DNA of 64,000 nt, taken from Verrucomicrobiales bacterium. Lineage in GTDB: Bacteria > Verrucomicrobiota > Verrucomicrobiia > Verrucomicrobiales > DEV007. Positions within the stretch are counted from its first letter, which is position 1. The number at the start of each line of letters is the position of its first letter. The stretch covers positions 62,001 to 126,000 of the forward strand of contig JARGNG010000005.1 in the NCBI GenBank assembly GCA_029213265.1, in the 5' to 3' direction. The translations under genes and the position numbers were made by a program. The notes beneath the pieces were generated by a model. That model did not search any database and was not told where the DNA came from. It saw only the letters and a list, made by a program, of their open reading frames with translations. This document shows, piece after piece, positions 27,562 to 36,733 of this stretch.

Positions 27562-28860
27562 TCAATTCCCCTCCGACCCGGGAGTGCTTCCATCGGCGGA
27601 AGGTGCCGGCAGGTCCGGAGCAGATCCCCCGCGCAGGGAATCAGCACGAATTTCGCGAGCCCACGATTCCAACCTCGAATCCAGTTCCGCCAGGTGGGGG
27701 GAAAGCGAGTCGAAGGCAGGGTTGCGCTGCCACTCCTTCACGACCTCGAGCGTAGCGAGATCATTGGCTGAAACATCCGGGAGCCCCATTCTCGGTTCCC
27801 CGGTCGTGGCAAGACGATATCCGTCGGTATAACTTCGATGAGGGAAAAGTTCGAAAAACGCCTTTCGCTCCGCATCGGAGAGATCAGGACGCAGGAGGTA
27901 GGATTCGATGGCCCTTCTCTCGGCGGCCCGGGTGACATCGGCTCGCGCGGCCAGGGAAGCCCGTTGCTCAGGGGCCTGCGCCAGCAGAGAGGGGTTGGAT
28001 TCCAGTTCCTGAAAGGCGAGTTCGCGATCGTTCAACAGAATCCGGTCAATCGCCATCATTGCAGCCTTGTCGATTCCAGTTCCGCGGGATTCCGTTTCAA
28101 AACCCACCAGGGAAGTGAGAAGATCCCACTCCTCCCTGCCTCCGAGATAGACTCCCAAATCGAAAGCCTCCAACAGGGCCACGTTCGGATCCTCGATCCA
28201 CTCGTTTTTCCCCAGCATCTGTCCGAAGCGGAAACGCAGCTCCCCCGTAAAACTTCCGTCGCTGTTCGTCCAGGCAAGATTTCTCATCGCGAGAGCCCAC
28301 TCCGCCGTGGAATCGGAGTCAGCGAAAATTCTGGAGGAATAGGCCGGCCCTTGGACCGGGTCGAGGCTTCCGAGCTGATCGAGGAGAAAGGAGCGGAGCG
28401 TGGGAGCGAGGGAAAGAGAGCCCCCCTCCCCGACACGGAAGGGAAAGCCGGTTTCCACATCCCCGCCTGAGTCAAGATAGCGAACCACCGCCGCCGCCGC
28501 CGTGGCCGGATTTGCCACAGCAAGTTGGCGACGCAGGGAATCGAGGGCACGCTCCGAAGAGGCAGAATCATTCGCCATCTCGATCGCCGCTTTGGTCCCG
28601 GCCATCGCAGCGAGCAGATCGTCGGTGGTAATACCGCTTTCGCTTCGATTCGGGTTTTCCGAAGGGTGGTCGGCGGGAACCGAAGGCACGTCCGCTTTCC
28701 GGAGAGTCTCTGCGGAAACCACTGCCCCGGGATTCGATTCATCCGGGCCCGAACCCGATTCGTCGGCATCACCGGGCGGGGACACTCGAATCCCTATCAG
28801 AATGACAAGGGCTGCGACGAGAGAAAGTAGAAGAAGAGTTCTGAGAAGGAAAACTTTCAT
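27562..28860 (-). CDS. Hypothetical anchored or secreted protein
   Basis: The product has 432 residues with one N-terminal hydrophobic helix (LLRTLLLLSLVAALVILIGIRV), then a Ser/Asp/Pro-rich low-complexity linker to about residue 70. A mostly alpha-helical domain follows (SERALDSLRRQLAVANPATAAAAVVRYLDSGGD; AEWALAMRNLAWTNSDG; DAERKAFFELFPHRSYTDGYRL), suggesting a repeat-like helical solenoid in the periplasm. No enzyme motif was recognised. The C-terminus is Pro/Ser/Gly-rich. It lies 20 bases downstream of the protease fragment on the same strand, so the two may once have formed a unit. Confidence 0.65.
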   Translation of the reverse strand: MKVFLLRTLLLLSLVAALVILIGIRVSPPGDADESGSGPDESNPGAVVSAETLRKADVPSVPADHPSENPNRSESGITTDDLLAAMAGTKAAIEMANDSASSERALDSLRRQLAVANPATAAAAVVRYLDSGGDVETGFPFRVGEGGSLSLAPTLRSFLLDQLGSLDPVQGPAYSSRIFADSDSTAEWALAMRNLAWTNSDGSFTGELRFRFGQMLGKNEWIEDPNVALLEAFDLGVYLGGREEWDLLTSLVGFETESRGTGIDKAAMMAIDRILLNDRELAFQELESNPSLLAQAPEQRASLAARADVTRAAERRAIESYLLRPDLSDAERKAFFELFPHRSYTDGYRLATTGEPRMGLPDVSANDLATLEVVKEWQRNPAFDSLSPHLAELDSRLESWAREIRADSLRGGSAPDLPAPSADGSTPGSEGN

Positions 28861-28880
28861 GCCGTTTCGCAGGACTCCGC

Positions 28881-29552
28881 TCAGGGCGCCAGGATGACAA
28901 GGCTGGCCGCAGTCAGGATGCCTTCGCCGCCGGCAACCCGGTCGCGTGCCAGAACTTTCCAGGTGCCGTTCGGGTCACGACCGCCCCAGTGTCCGATGAG
29001 ATCTCGATCCGTGATTTCCAAATTTCCTCCGGAGGCCTGCACTCGATCATGGAGTTTCTCCCAACGCCCCTGCGGGGACTGAATCCAGACTTCCAGCTGG
29101 GAAGTGTCCGGGTGCTCCAGGGTCAAACTCACCGAGATTTCCGAAATCCGGGTCCCGAGCCCTGCGACCGGAATGGAAGCGATCGTCCACTCTTCGGAAT
29201 CATCCGGAACGGTAACCTCCCCCGGTGCGGAGAAAAGCTCCGGCTCACCTTCAAGAGCGGAAGGGATCGCATCGATGGCGTCATTGATAATATTGTGCGC
29301 TGCCGAGTCGATCGCGTGAACACCTTTCCGGCGGGGGGAGTCGTTTCCACTTACGTGAACGCCGGCAACGATATAGGATTGGAAATTGGAATTGTAGACA
29401 AAAACCGGACCCCCGCTGTTTCCCCCCGTATCGACCGGGCTGTGTCCGTAGACCGTCCGATAACGACTGTAGGAGCTTTGATAGGGAGCTTGAAACGGAC
29501 CGGTTCTCTCCAGGTAGTGCCCCGACGTTCCGGCCGGATATCCGACAATCAC
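28881..29552 (-). pseudogene. 5'-truncated trypsin/V8-like serine protease with P-domain
   Basis: The 223 readable residues begin at a GTG inside the fold (IVGYPAGTSG). HSPVDTGGNSGGPVFVYN contains the catalytic-serine motif GNSGGP. A proprotein-convertase P-domain follows at about 105-223 (EEWTIASIPVAGLG...EVWIQSPQG...GTWKVLARDRVAGGEG). The N-terminal half with the catalytic His and Asp is missing. The frame closes at a TGA at 29577-29579, and neither other frame of the 165 bases before the next gene encodes it. It is therefore most likely a remnant; a short secreted relic without a signal peptide would not be active. Its broken end faces the metal-efflux operon. Confidence 0.65.
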
Positions 29553-29717
29553 TATATAGATCCGATCTCTGAATCTTCACCCGGCCACCCTACGCTCCCT
29601 GGCAGGGGCGGGCAGTTCGGCAGGGCTATGACCGGTGCCTTCCCTCCCCCGGTCGGCTGACTTCAACCAGGGAAGGAATGACAAAAAGCTTCCTCCGAAA
29701 AAAGAGGCAGGTCCGGA

Positions 29718-30308
29718 TCAGTGCGCGTGGTCGCAGGTGCAGGCGTACTCCCTGTTGGGGCACTCGGGACACTGCATGAGATTCAAATTGAACTTATCCG
29801 TGACGGTCTCGCTGTCGGGAGAGTTCTTGATCTGAACTACGATGGGGAAGTCATTCCCCTCCGGAAAAGCGATGTCGGAAATCAGCACATCGCCCTTTTT
29901 TTCGAATTTCATGCGGGTCGGATTCGAACGATCTCCGCCGATTACCTTCACGACCTGCTCGCCGATTGGCTGGAGTTTTTCGTCGTCGGTGACACTGGAG
30001 ATTTGGACCTTACGATCCTCGGTCACGAAGAACTCCAGGTGGGGTTCGACACCAGTGAGGAGACGACCGCCATTCGGACCGTCCTCGATGCCCTCGTGAT
30101 CATGGTCATGCCCTTCTTCGCCTTCGGCGTGGGCGTGGTCATCACCCTCTTTGTGATCCTCGTCACCGTGATCATGATCGCCATGCTCATGCTCTCCATG
30201 GTCGTGGTCATGATCGTGACCGTCTTCCTTTTCGGTGCAGGAAACCGGGATCAGAGCAAAGGCAAGCGCGGCGAGAATGAGAGCGAGAGATTTCATAGGA
30301 TTTTTCAT
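29718..30308 (-). CDS. His-rich lipoprotein, putative periplasmic metal-binding protein
   Basis: The protein has 196 residues, with a lipoprotein signal MKNPMKSLALILAALAFALIPVSC (lipobox PVSC). Residues about 28-78 are an extreme His/Asp/Glu tract of HD, HE and HG repeats, then GIEDGPNGGRLL. A beta-rich domain (HLEFFVTEDRKVQISSV...FPIVVQIKNS) follows. The chain ends CPECPNREYACTCDHAH with four cysteines and two His. Nothing closer than general metal-binding lipoproteins was recognised. It is the last gene of the czc block, 43 bases after czcA, so a role in periplasmic metal capture or delivery to CzcCBA is inferred. Confidence 0.8.
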   Translation of the reverse strand: MKNPMKSLALILAALAFALIPVSCTEKEDGHDHDHDHGEHEHGDHDHGDEDHKEGDDHAHAEGEEGHDHDHEGIEDGPNGGRLLTGVEPHLEFFVTEDRKVQISSVTDDEKLQPIGEQVVKVIGGDRSNPTRMKFEKKGDVLISDIAFPEGNDFPIVVQIKNSPDSETVTDKFNLNLMQCPECPNREYACTCDHAH

Positions 30309-30351
30309 AGGTTGGAGATGGGGTTGGTAGGATTAGGACGGGAAGAGAGAA

Positions 30352-33300
30352 TTACTGGGAAGCCGCCGCGTCGAGGCGAATCGATTTTTCGGCCGGTTTA
30401 CGACAGAAGGAATAGAATACAGCAGGGGTTACGAGCAGGCCAAGGAAAGTAGAACTCACTAAACCACCGACGATTACAACCGCGACGGGATTCAGGATTT
30501 CTTTTCCGGGATCACCTGCCGCGAGGACAAGCGGGATCAAGGCAATGCCGGCGGACAGGGCCGTCATCAGCACGGGGACGAGTCGCTCTTCGGTACCCCG
30601 GATCACCATTTTCAGATCAAAGGATTCTCCCTCGTGACGCATCAAGTGGAGGTAGTGAGACAACATCATGATCGTATTTCGCGCGGCGATTCCCGAGATG
30701 GCAATGAATCCCACCAGGGTCGCAACGCTGACCGTGTCGAGCGACAGCTTCGTCATAACCACTCCCCCAATCAACGAAATCGGGATGTTCGTCAGGACGA
30801 GGGCGACGAAGGCGGCGCTTCGAAAGTAGCTGAAAAGGAGAAAGATGATCACCAGGAGAATGACGGACGACATGATCGCGATCCGTCTCTTGGCATCGGC
30901 CTGGGCCTGGTATTCACCCTCATAGGAAAGAAGGTATCCCGGAGGAAGTTTGACCTTTTCACTGATCTCACGCTCCAGCTGTTCGACGGCTGAGTTGAGG
31001 TCCTTCACTGTCGGATTGATCGAAACGACAAAGCGCCGCTGCGTATTTTCCCGCAGAATCGTATTTGGACCGCTTGCATGACGGATATCGGCCACATAGG
31101 ACAGTGGAATCATACGCCCGGTGACGGTGTCGATGTAGAGGTGGTTGAGCCGCTCCGGCGACTCGCGCCATTTTGCGGGGAGGCGAACCACGAGATCGTA
31201 GGTGCGCTGATTTTCGTAGATTTCCGCGACGGCGTTTCCACCCATGAGCGTGGCAAGCTCCCGGTTCAATTCTCCGGGGCTGACACCATAGGCAAGGGCG
31301 CGTTTCCGGTCGACCTCGATGCGGAGCTGCGGGATGGGTGCCTGTTGCTCAATCCGGGCCTCCTCGAGTCCGGGGATTTCGCGGGCGATCTCGGCGATTT
31401 CCGTCCCGATGCGGCGAAGCTCGTCGAGATCGGGCCCGAATACTTTCACTGCCACCTTTGCCGAAACCCCACTGAGCATGTGACCGATCCGGTCTGCGAG
31501 AGGACCACTCATGGCACTGAAGGTTCCGGGTATTCCTTTCATCGTTTTGCGGATCGAATCGAGAATTTCGTCCCGGCTCCGTCCCTGCGAGTCATCGAAT
31601 TCCACATCGAACTCAACCGTCGAAACAGGAACGACGTGATCCCCCCGCTCGGCCCGACCGGCCCGGTATCCTACCGTTTCGACTTCCGGAATTTCCAAAA
31701 GAAGATCCACCGCGGTGTCGGCCAGTTCGGTGGTCTGCTTGAGCGATGTTCCCGGCGCGGCCGCCGTCGCGATCACGGCCGTCGGTTCCCGGAAGGCGGG
31801 GAGAAAATTCCCTCCCATGGTCCGATACAGCACCCCCGTTCCCACAAGCAGCAACAGGGTCAGGGCGAGCAGGATCAGTGGCTGGGAAAGGGCCGGTCGC
31901 AGCCCGGTATTCCGGAAGACAATTTTGAGCCAGCGAACCGCGAAATTATCTCCATGCTCTCTCCCTGGCTTCGGATTCAACAAATAGGAACTCAGCACCG
32001 GAATCACCGTCAGCGAAACGACAAAGGACGCCGCCATACTGATGATCGTCGCAATCGCAATCGGGGCGAAAAGACGCCCTTCGACCCCGCTCAATCCTAG
32101 CAGAGGAACAAAAACGAGAATGATGAGAACGGTGGCGTAGAGAATCGAGGATCGAACTTCGGCGGAGGCACGGGCGATGACTTCGAGCTTCGTTTCCGGC
32201 TTTTCCGCCTCGGCATTTTCCCGGAGACGGCGAAAGACATTTTCCACATCGACAATCGCGTCATCGACGACCATTCCGATGGCAACGGCAAACCCGCCGA
32301 GAGTCATTGAGTTCACGGTCAACCCCATCAGGTCGAACACGAGAACGGACACGGCAAGGGAAAGGGGGATCGCCGTCAGGGTAATGAAAGTGACGCGCAG
32401 GTTGAAGAGAAAGAGAAACAAGACCACCGCGACCATGATCGCCCCGTCACGAAGAGCTTCCTCCAGATTTCCGATTGCGATTTCAATAAAGTCCGCCTGC
32501 CGATACAGGAGCACGGTCTCCGTCCCCTCGGGCAGCGCCGTCTGGAGTTCTTCCAGCTTTTCCTCGACCCGCTCGGTGAGATCGATCGTGTCGAATCCGG
32601 GAGACTTCGTGACGCTGAGAATCACACCGGGGTAGCCTTTCGCTCCGCCCTCGTCCTGATGATCGAGATGCTTCGATCCCATCGCCGCGTCCCCGCGCAT
32701 CGGCTCGATGTCCCAGACGACTTTCGCAACGTCACCAATCCGGATGGGGCGATCATCCTGGTAGGAAACAATCGTATTGGCGATGTCATCGAGACGACTC
32801 GACATCGCCAGATTTCGAACCATGACCTCCTGGGAGGACCCGGTCAGAAATCCACCGGTGGAGTTCCGGACCGCACCGGCGGCCGCGGCTTCGAGCTGCT
32901 CAAAGCTGACCCCGAGAGCAAGCATCTCATTCGGCAGCGGTTGGACCTGGAGCTGTTTCACACCGCCCCCCATTGCGAGCACCTCGGCGATCCCGGGAAC
33001 GGATCGAATGCCCGTCGACAGGGTCCAGTCGGCGAGGGTGCGCAGATCGCGGGGCTCTGTTTTCCCTGTGGGGTCGGTCACGCCAATGAGCATGATCTCC
33101 CCCATCAGCGAGGCGACCGGCGTCATGTAGGGGCTGATCCCATCCGGAAGGGATTCGGTGATGCCGGTCAGTCGCTCCTGCACAAACTGACGCGCCTTGT
33201 AGATGTCCGTGTCCCAGTCGAATTCGACAAAAACGAGAGACAGGGAAATGTCATTGATGGAGCGCATCCGGGTGACGCCGTTGACCCCCATCAGGGCATT

Positions 33301-33510
33301 CTCGAGCGGCAGGGTGATCAGGGTCTCGACTTCCTCCGGGGCAAATCCCGGTGCTTCTGTCAGGATCGTGACGGTTGGCTTGGTCAGGTCGGGAAGGACC
33401 TCGACCGGAAGTTCCGTCACTTTCTTCACGCCAAGCCCGAGGATCACCGCCGCGAACATGAGAACGAGCGCGCGTTGAGCGAGGGAAAAACGTATGAGGG
33501 CGTTGAGCAT
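30352..33510 (-). CDS. czcA: Heavy-metal efflux RND transporter, CzcA/CusA family
   Basis: This 1052-residue inner-membrane pump has the usual RND length and order: TM1 near 10-30, large periplasmic loop, helices about 340-540, second loop and helices about 870-1030. Family signatures include VLPDLTKPTV near residue 40, VVALFLFLFNLR-type segment at VVLFLFLFNLRVTFITLTAIP, GMVVDDAIVDVENVFRRLRE (acidic residues used for proton relay in heavy-metal RND pumps) and IGFIAISGIAARNTIMML. It exports divalent cations or Cu/Ag out of the periplasm; which metal cannot be told. It is transcribed after czcC and czcB, with a 92-base gap containing a tight hairpin. Confidence 0.95.
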   Translation of the reverse strand: MLNALIRFSLAQRALVLMFAAVILGLGVKKVTELPVEVLPDLTKPTVTILTEAPGFAPEEVETLITLPLENALMGVNGVTRMRSINDISLSLVFVEFDWDTDIYKARQFVQERLTGITESLPDGISPYMTPVASLMGEIMLIGVTDPTGKTEPRDLRTLADWTLSTGIRSVPGIAEVLAMGGGVKQLQVQPLPNEMLALGVSFEQLEAAAAGAVRNSTGGFLTGSSQEVMVRNLAMSSRLDDIANTIVSYQDDRPIRIGDVAKVVWDIEPMRGDAAMGSKHLDHQDEGGAKGYPGVILSVTKSPGFDTIDLTERVEEKLEELQTALPEGTETVLLYRQADFIEIAIGNLEEALRDGAIMVAVVLFLFLFNLRVTFITLTAIPLSLAVSVLVFDLMGLTVNSMTLGGFAVAIGMVVDDAIVDVENVFRRLRENAEAEKPETKLEVIARASAEVRSSILYATVLIILVFVPLLGLSGVEGRLFAPIAIATIISMAASFVVSLTVIPVLSSYLLNPKPGREHGDNFAVRWLKIVFRNTGLRPALSQPLILLALTLLLLVGTGVLYRTMGGNFLPAFREPTAVIATAAAPGTSLKQTTELADTAVDLLLEIPEVETVGYRAGRAERGDHVVPVSTVEFDVEFDDSQGRSRDEILDSIRKTMKGIPGTFSAMSGPLADRIGHMLSGVSAKVAVKVFGPDLDELRRIGTEIAEIAREIPGLEEARIEQQAPIPQLRIEVDRKRALAYGVSPGELNRELATLMGGNAVAEIYENQRTYDLVVRLPAKWRESPERLNHLYIDTVTGRMIPLSYVADIRHASGPNTILRENTQRRFVVSINPTVKDLNSAVEQLEREISEKVKLPPGYLLSYEGEYQAQADAKRRIAIMSSVILLVIIFLLFSYFRSAAFVALVLTNIPISLIGGVVMTKLSLDTVSVATLVGFIAISGIAARNTIMMLSHYLHLMRHEGESFDLKMVIRGTEERLVPVLMTALSAGIALIPLVLAAGDPGKEILNPVAVVIVGGLVSSTFLGLLVTPAVFYSFCRKPAEKSIRLDAAASQ

Positions 33511-33519
33511 TTAGGGAGT

Positions 33520-33534
33520 CCCCGGAAACCGGGG
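33520..33534 (-). promoter_or_regulatory. Tight GC hairpin between czcB and czcA
   Basis: CCCCGG-AAA-CCGGGG forms a six-pair stem with a three-base loop (either strand) in the 92-base czcB-czcA gap, about ten bases before the czcA start codon on the minus strand. No T-tract follows. It could slow or block translation initiation of czcA or protect an mRNA end. By eye only. Confidence 0.4.
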
Positions 33535-33602
33535 GTGAAAGGTGGAAACGTAAAAGGTAAAAGGTCGATTCTTCGCGGAACGGCGTACCGTTCCCACCCG
33601 GG

Positions 33603-34736
33603 TCAGGCTTTTCGTTTTATGAGTTTCTGTGCGAAGACGAGGGCCAACAGAGTCGCGAGAACGGCCCAGCCGATGGCAATCCAAAGCCATAGGGGATCGC
33701 CGCCCTTGCCGGAGCCACCCGAATCTTCGGCTTTCTGCGCCGCTTTCTGTGCGTCCGTCATTTCCGATCCGTCTTCGTTGTGCTCATGGCCGTGAGCGGC
33801 ATCGAGCGCTTCCTTGAGCGACATTCCGCTGCCGCTGCCGGCAAAACTGAGAGCGTAGGATCCGCGGGTGACGACTTCGTCTCCCGGGAAAAGCCCTGAG
33901 ATGACTTCGACATGGGTATCGTTCTGTTCTCCGAGTACCACGGGGGCGCGGACAAAAGCATTGGGAAGTTCGTAGTCTTCGACAAAGACGACCCGCTTCG
34001 TGGGATCGCCCTGAATGGCCGTCCGGGGAACCGACATGACATCCTCGCGTTGACCTTTAAGAAGAGAAAACTCGGCGCGCATTCCCGGCTGGAGCCTGCC
34101 CGCCGCGTTGTCGATTTCAAAAATCCCCTCGATCGTTCCCGCTTCGCGATTGGCTTCGACACCAAAGCGACTGAGCTCCGCTTCGATCACTTCATCACCG
34201 AGCGCGGGAATCCTTATTCTCGCCTTCGTTCCCGGGACGATTCCCATCGCTTCCGTTTCCGGAATCTTGGCGACGGCCCACAGCTTCGAACGATCCGAAA
34301 CGTCGAGCAGGTCCGAGGCAGGCTCGACCGGCTCGCCAATGCGAACATGGGAGTCGACCACGGTGCCACCCTGCAAAGCTTTCAGCTCGATCGTCGGAGG
34401 AGGATTGCCCGGCTGCCGGCTTTCCACGGTCACCAGCACATCCCCCTGCTTTACGGTATCACCGACGTAGGCGTTAAGCGCCACGACCCGCCCGGCGATG
34501 CGGGAAGACAGCGCGGACCGGTTCGCAGGGATCTCCTCGATTCTGCCGATCGTGAAAACGGTCGATTCGAACGTCTCCTCCGTTACAGGGACGAGCTCGA
34601 TCTTCAGGTTTTTCACCGCGGTTTCGTCAAGGATGACGGTATTGGCGGCTCTGTCAGGATCGATGGCCTCTTCGGCAACTCCTGCCGACCCGGAAAAGAA
34701 AAAGAGAGGAATGAGAAAAAGGAGAGGGAATTTCAT
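33603..34736 (-). CDS. czcB: RND periplasmic adaptor, CzcB family, with C-terminal membrane anchor
   Basis: The protein has 377 residues from ATG 34736 (MKFPLLFLIPLFFFSGSAGVAEEA, signal peptide), seven bases after the czcC stop. The membrane-fusion architecture is visible: TVFTIGRIEEIPANRSALSSRIAGRVVALNAYVGDTVKQGDVLVTVES (barrel-sandwich lipoyl half), a short hairpin, then KALQGGTVVDSHVRIGEPV and beta-barrel PGTKARIRIPALGD. Unusually, the C-terminus carries a His-containing linker (AAHGHEHNEDGSEM) and a transmembrane helix (PLWLWIAIGWAVLATLLALVFA) followed by KLIKRKA, which would anchor the adaptor in the inner membrane. Confidence 0.92.
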   Translation of the reverse strand: MKFPLLFLIPLFFFSGSAGVAEEAIDPDRAANTVILDETAVKNLKIELVPVTEETFESTVFTIGRIEEIPANRSALSSRIAGRVVALNAYVGDTVKQGDVLVTVESRQPGNPPPTIELKALQGGTVVDSHVRIGEPVEPASDLLDVSDRSKLWAVAKIPETEAMGIVPGTKARIRIPALGDEVIEAELSRFGVEANREAGTIEGIFEIDNAAGRLQPGMRAEFSLLKGQREDVMSVPRTAIQGDPTKRVVFVEDYELPNAFVRAPVVLGEQNDTHVEVISGLFPGDEVVTRGSYALSFAGSGSGMSLKEALDAAHGHEHNEDGSEMTDAQKAAQKAEDSGGSGKGGDPLWLWIAIGWAVLATLLALVFAQKLIKRKA

Positions 34737-34743
34737 CAGCGGA

Positions 34744-36054
34744 CTACTTGGCATTCTTTCCGGATTGAATTGAAAGGCCCGGATAGGATCCGGTGGCGAG
34801 ACGAACCGCAGCGGCGGCGCGGTGATATTCGGCAACGAATTCGAGAGAGGCGGTTTGCAGTTCGAGAACCTGCTCCTGGGCCCGCTGGACCTGGATCAAA
34901 CTGGCCTGTCCCTGCTGGTAGGCTTTCCGGAATTCCTCGAGGTTCTTTTCGGCGAGGCCGAGAATTTCCCCGGACGCCTCCCGGGCGAGATTCCAGGTCG
35001 CGGTCCGCTGCTGAAAGGCTTCTTCGCACTCGGCGCGGATCTGGAAACGGGCGGCTTCGACACCTTTTCCGGCCGCTTCGTGATTGATCTGCGCCTGCTC
35101 GATGCCCTCTTCATTGCGGTTGCGGAGGGGAAGCGGAATGGAAATGCCGACGCCGGCAAAGGTGTTTCCGTCGAAACCGACCGGCTCGTCGACGGCGTCG
35201 TCCTGCTCGACGAAGAGCTTCACCGATACATCCTCCCAGCGCTTCGCCTCTTCCAGGGTAATGGCCGCCTGCGCCTCATCAATTTTGGCGAGAGAAAGAA
35301 CGTAGTCAGGACGCTGCTGGAGGACGGTTTGCAGAGACACATCGATCGAGGGTCGATCGCCGGGAAGTCGAAATCCAATTTCGATGGCGACCGGAGTGTC
35401 CGGATCCAGCCCCATGACCCGGTTCAGTTCGAGGAGGTTCTGATTCTCGATTCCCGCAAGCGACTTGGACTGCTGTTCGAGCGTGCGTCCGCTCAGGGTC
35501 GCCTGCATCACATCGAGGGAGGATACGACACCCTCGGAGGCCTGCTTCTTGAGAAAGTCGACCATCTCTTTGTTCAGAGCGACCAGCTTACGGGCGACTT
35601 CGATTTTCGCCCGGGTCGTCATCAATTCGACGATGGCGAGATCGACTTTGCCAGCGAGTTCGCGTCGTTTCTCCGCTATCTCCGCCCCGGCGAGGATGAC
35701 CTGGTAGTGCCGCAGCCCGCGCTCATGCTTCAATTTGGAAGTGAGCGGGAAATTCTGGGTGAAGCCAACGAGGAAGGTTCCTTCATCTTCGTCGTTTCCA
35801 ATCCCGTCGCTCGTCGATTCGATTTCCAGCTCCGGATTCTCAAGACGGCCGGACCATTTCAAGCGGGTCGCGGCTCGCTTGATTTCGAGCGCGGCGATCC
35901 CGAGTTCCCGATTGGTTTGAAATGCGAGCCGGATTGCCTCGTCCCGGGTCACCGATTTCGAATCCGCGCAAACGAACAAACCGGGGGAAAGAATCAACAG
36001 GACGCAGATCCAGAACCATCTGGAAAGGTCGGGCTGTTGGAATCTGTGTTTCAT
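34744..36054 (-). CDS. czcC: Outer-membrane efflux protein, CzcC/TolC family
   Basis: The protein has 436 residues from ATG 36054 (MKHRFQQPDLSRWFW), with a signal peptide ending near LFVCADS. Two outer-membrane-efflux repeats are seen: VTRDEAIRLAFQTNRELGIAALEIKRAATRLKWSGRLENPELEIES and FPLTSKLKHERGLRHYQVI in the first half; ALAKIDEAQAAITLEEAKRW, FAGVGISIPLPLRNRNEEGIEQAQ and AYQQGQASLIQVQRAQEQVLELQ in the second. Long alternating helices form the periplasmic tunnel, and the GGIGISIPLP-type strand belongs to the barrel. It is the first efflux gene in the operon order C-B-A. Confidence 0.93.
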   Translation of the reverse strand: MKHRFQQPDLSRWFWICVLLILSPGLFVCADSKSVTRDEAIRLAFQTNRELGIAALEIKRAATRLKWSGRLENPELEIESTSDGIGNDEDEGTFLVGFTQNFPLTSKLKHERGLRHYQVILAGAEIAEKRRELAGKVDLAIVELMTTRAKIEVARKLVALNKEMVDFLKKQASEGVVSSLDVMQATLSGRTLEQQSKSLAGIENQNLLELNRVMGLDPDTPVAIEIGFRLPGDRPSIDVSLQTVLQQRPDYVLSLAKIDEAQAAITLEEAKRWEDVSVKLFVEQDDAVDEPVGFDGNTFAGVGISIPLPLRNRNEEGIEQAQINHEAAGKGVEAARFQIRAECEEAFQQRTATWNLAREASGEILGLAEKNLEEFRKAYQQGQASLIQVQRAQEQVLELQTASLEFVAEYHRAAAAVRLATGSYPGLSIQSGKNAK

Positions 36055-36193
36055 GAAGTAAGAAAAGTAGCAAAAAGTGAACAAGAGCGAGCGGGAACGT
36101 CATTTTCTCAAGGCAAAAAGGCGGAGGGGAGGAACGGCGTGAGACAATTCACGAACATTCGACGAAAACTCCCGGGGAGGCGGGAGCTCGCAA

Positions 36194-36577
36194 TCAGATC
36201 AGGTACGCACCCGTAAACACAGGGGAAGAAACCAGGGACGGTCGATCAGGCCGCGGAACAATGAGGTCCCGGGCGACGGCCACAGGGGCAGCGAACCGGA
36301 ATTCAGGAGAATCCCAATCGATAAGAACAAACGAAGTCGACAGTATCGCGGGAAGCGGCTGCGGCAGAGAGAGATCACCGAAATCGAGCGAACAGGTTTC
36401 ACTGCAGGGAGTGTCCTCGTGATGTTCGTGGGAATCGCAGTCCGTCGAATCAACGATCGTGTGATGACTCGTTTCGATGCCAAACAGTTCCGCAACGGCA
36501 CAATGAGTCGCCGACGCTCCCGGCAACAAGGCGAGAGTCGCGATTAGAAGCAGAGTCTGTCCAACCATTCGAAACAT
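36194..36577 (-). CDS. Small secreted Cys/His-containing protein heading the czc operon
   Basis: The protein has 127 residues from ATG 36577 (MFRMVGQTLLLIATLALLPGASATHC). The track ORF runs 100 codons further upstream without support. After the signal peptide a compact motif THCAV...ETSHHTIVDSTDCDSHEHHEDTPCSETC offers five Cys and six His for metal binding. The remainder is Pro-rich and hydrophobic, with no domain recognised. It lies 139 bases before czcC on the same strand. A periplasmic metal-binding or sensing accessory to CzcCBA is inferred from composition and position only. Confidence 0.6.
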   Translation of the reverse strand: MFRMVGQTLLLIATLALLPGASATHCAVAELFGIETSHHTIVDSTDCDSHEHHEDTPCSETCSLDFGDLSLPQPLPAILSTSFVLIDWDSPEFRFAAPVAVARDLIVPRPDRPSLVSSPVFTGAYLI

Positions 36578-36733
36578 CGGGGGAAGTGAAATCGACGACG
36601 GGGAGCTTGTCAAATGTCGAGAGGGCTTCCGGGAAAGCGGTCTCTCCAGCGACGGCGGGTCTGCAGGGAAACTCCGGCGGCCCTGCTTCCTGCACGTGAT
36701 CGTCTCCGGGCCAGCCCCACCGCAAAGGAAAAC

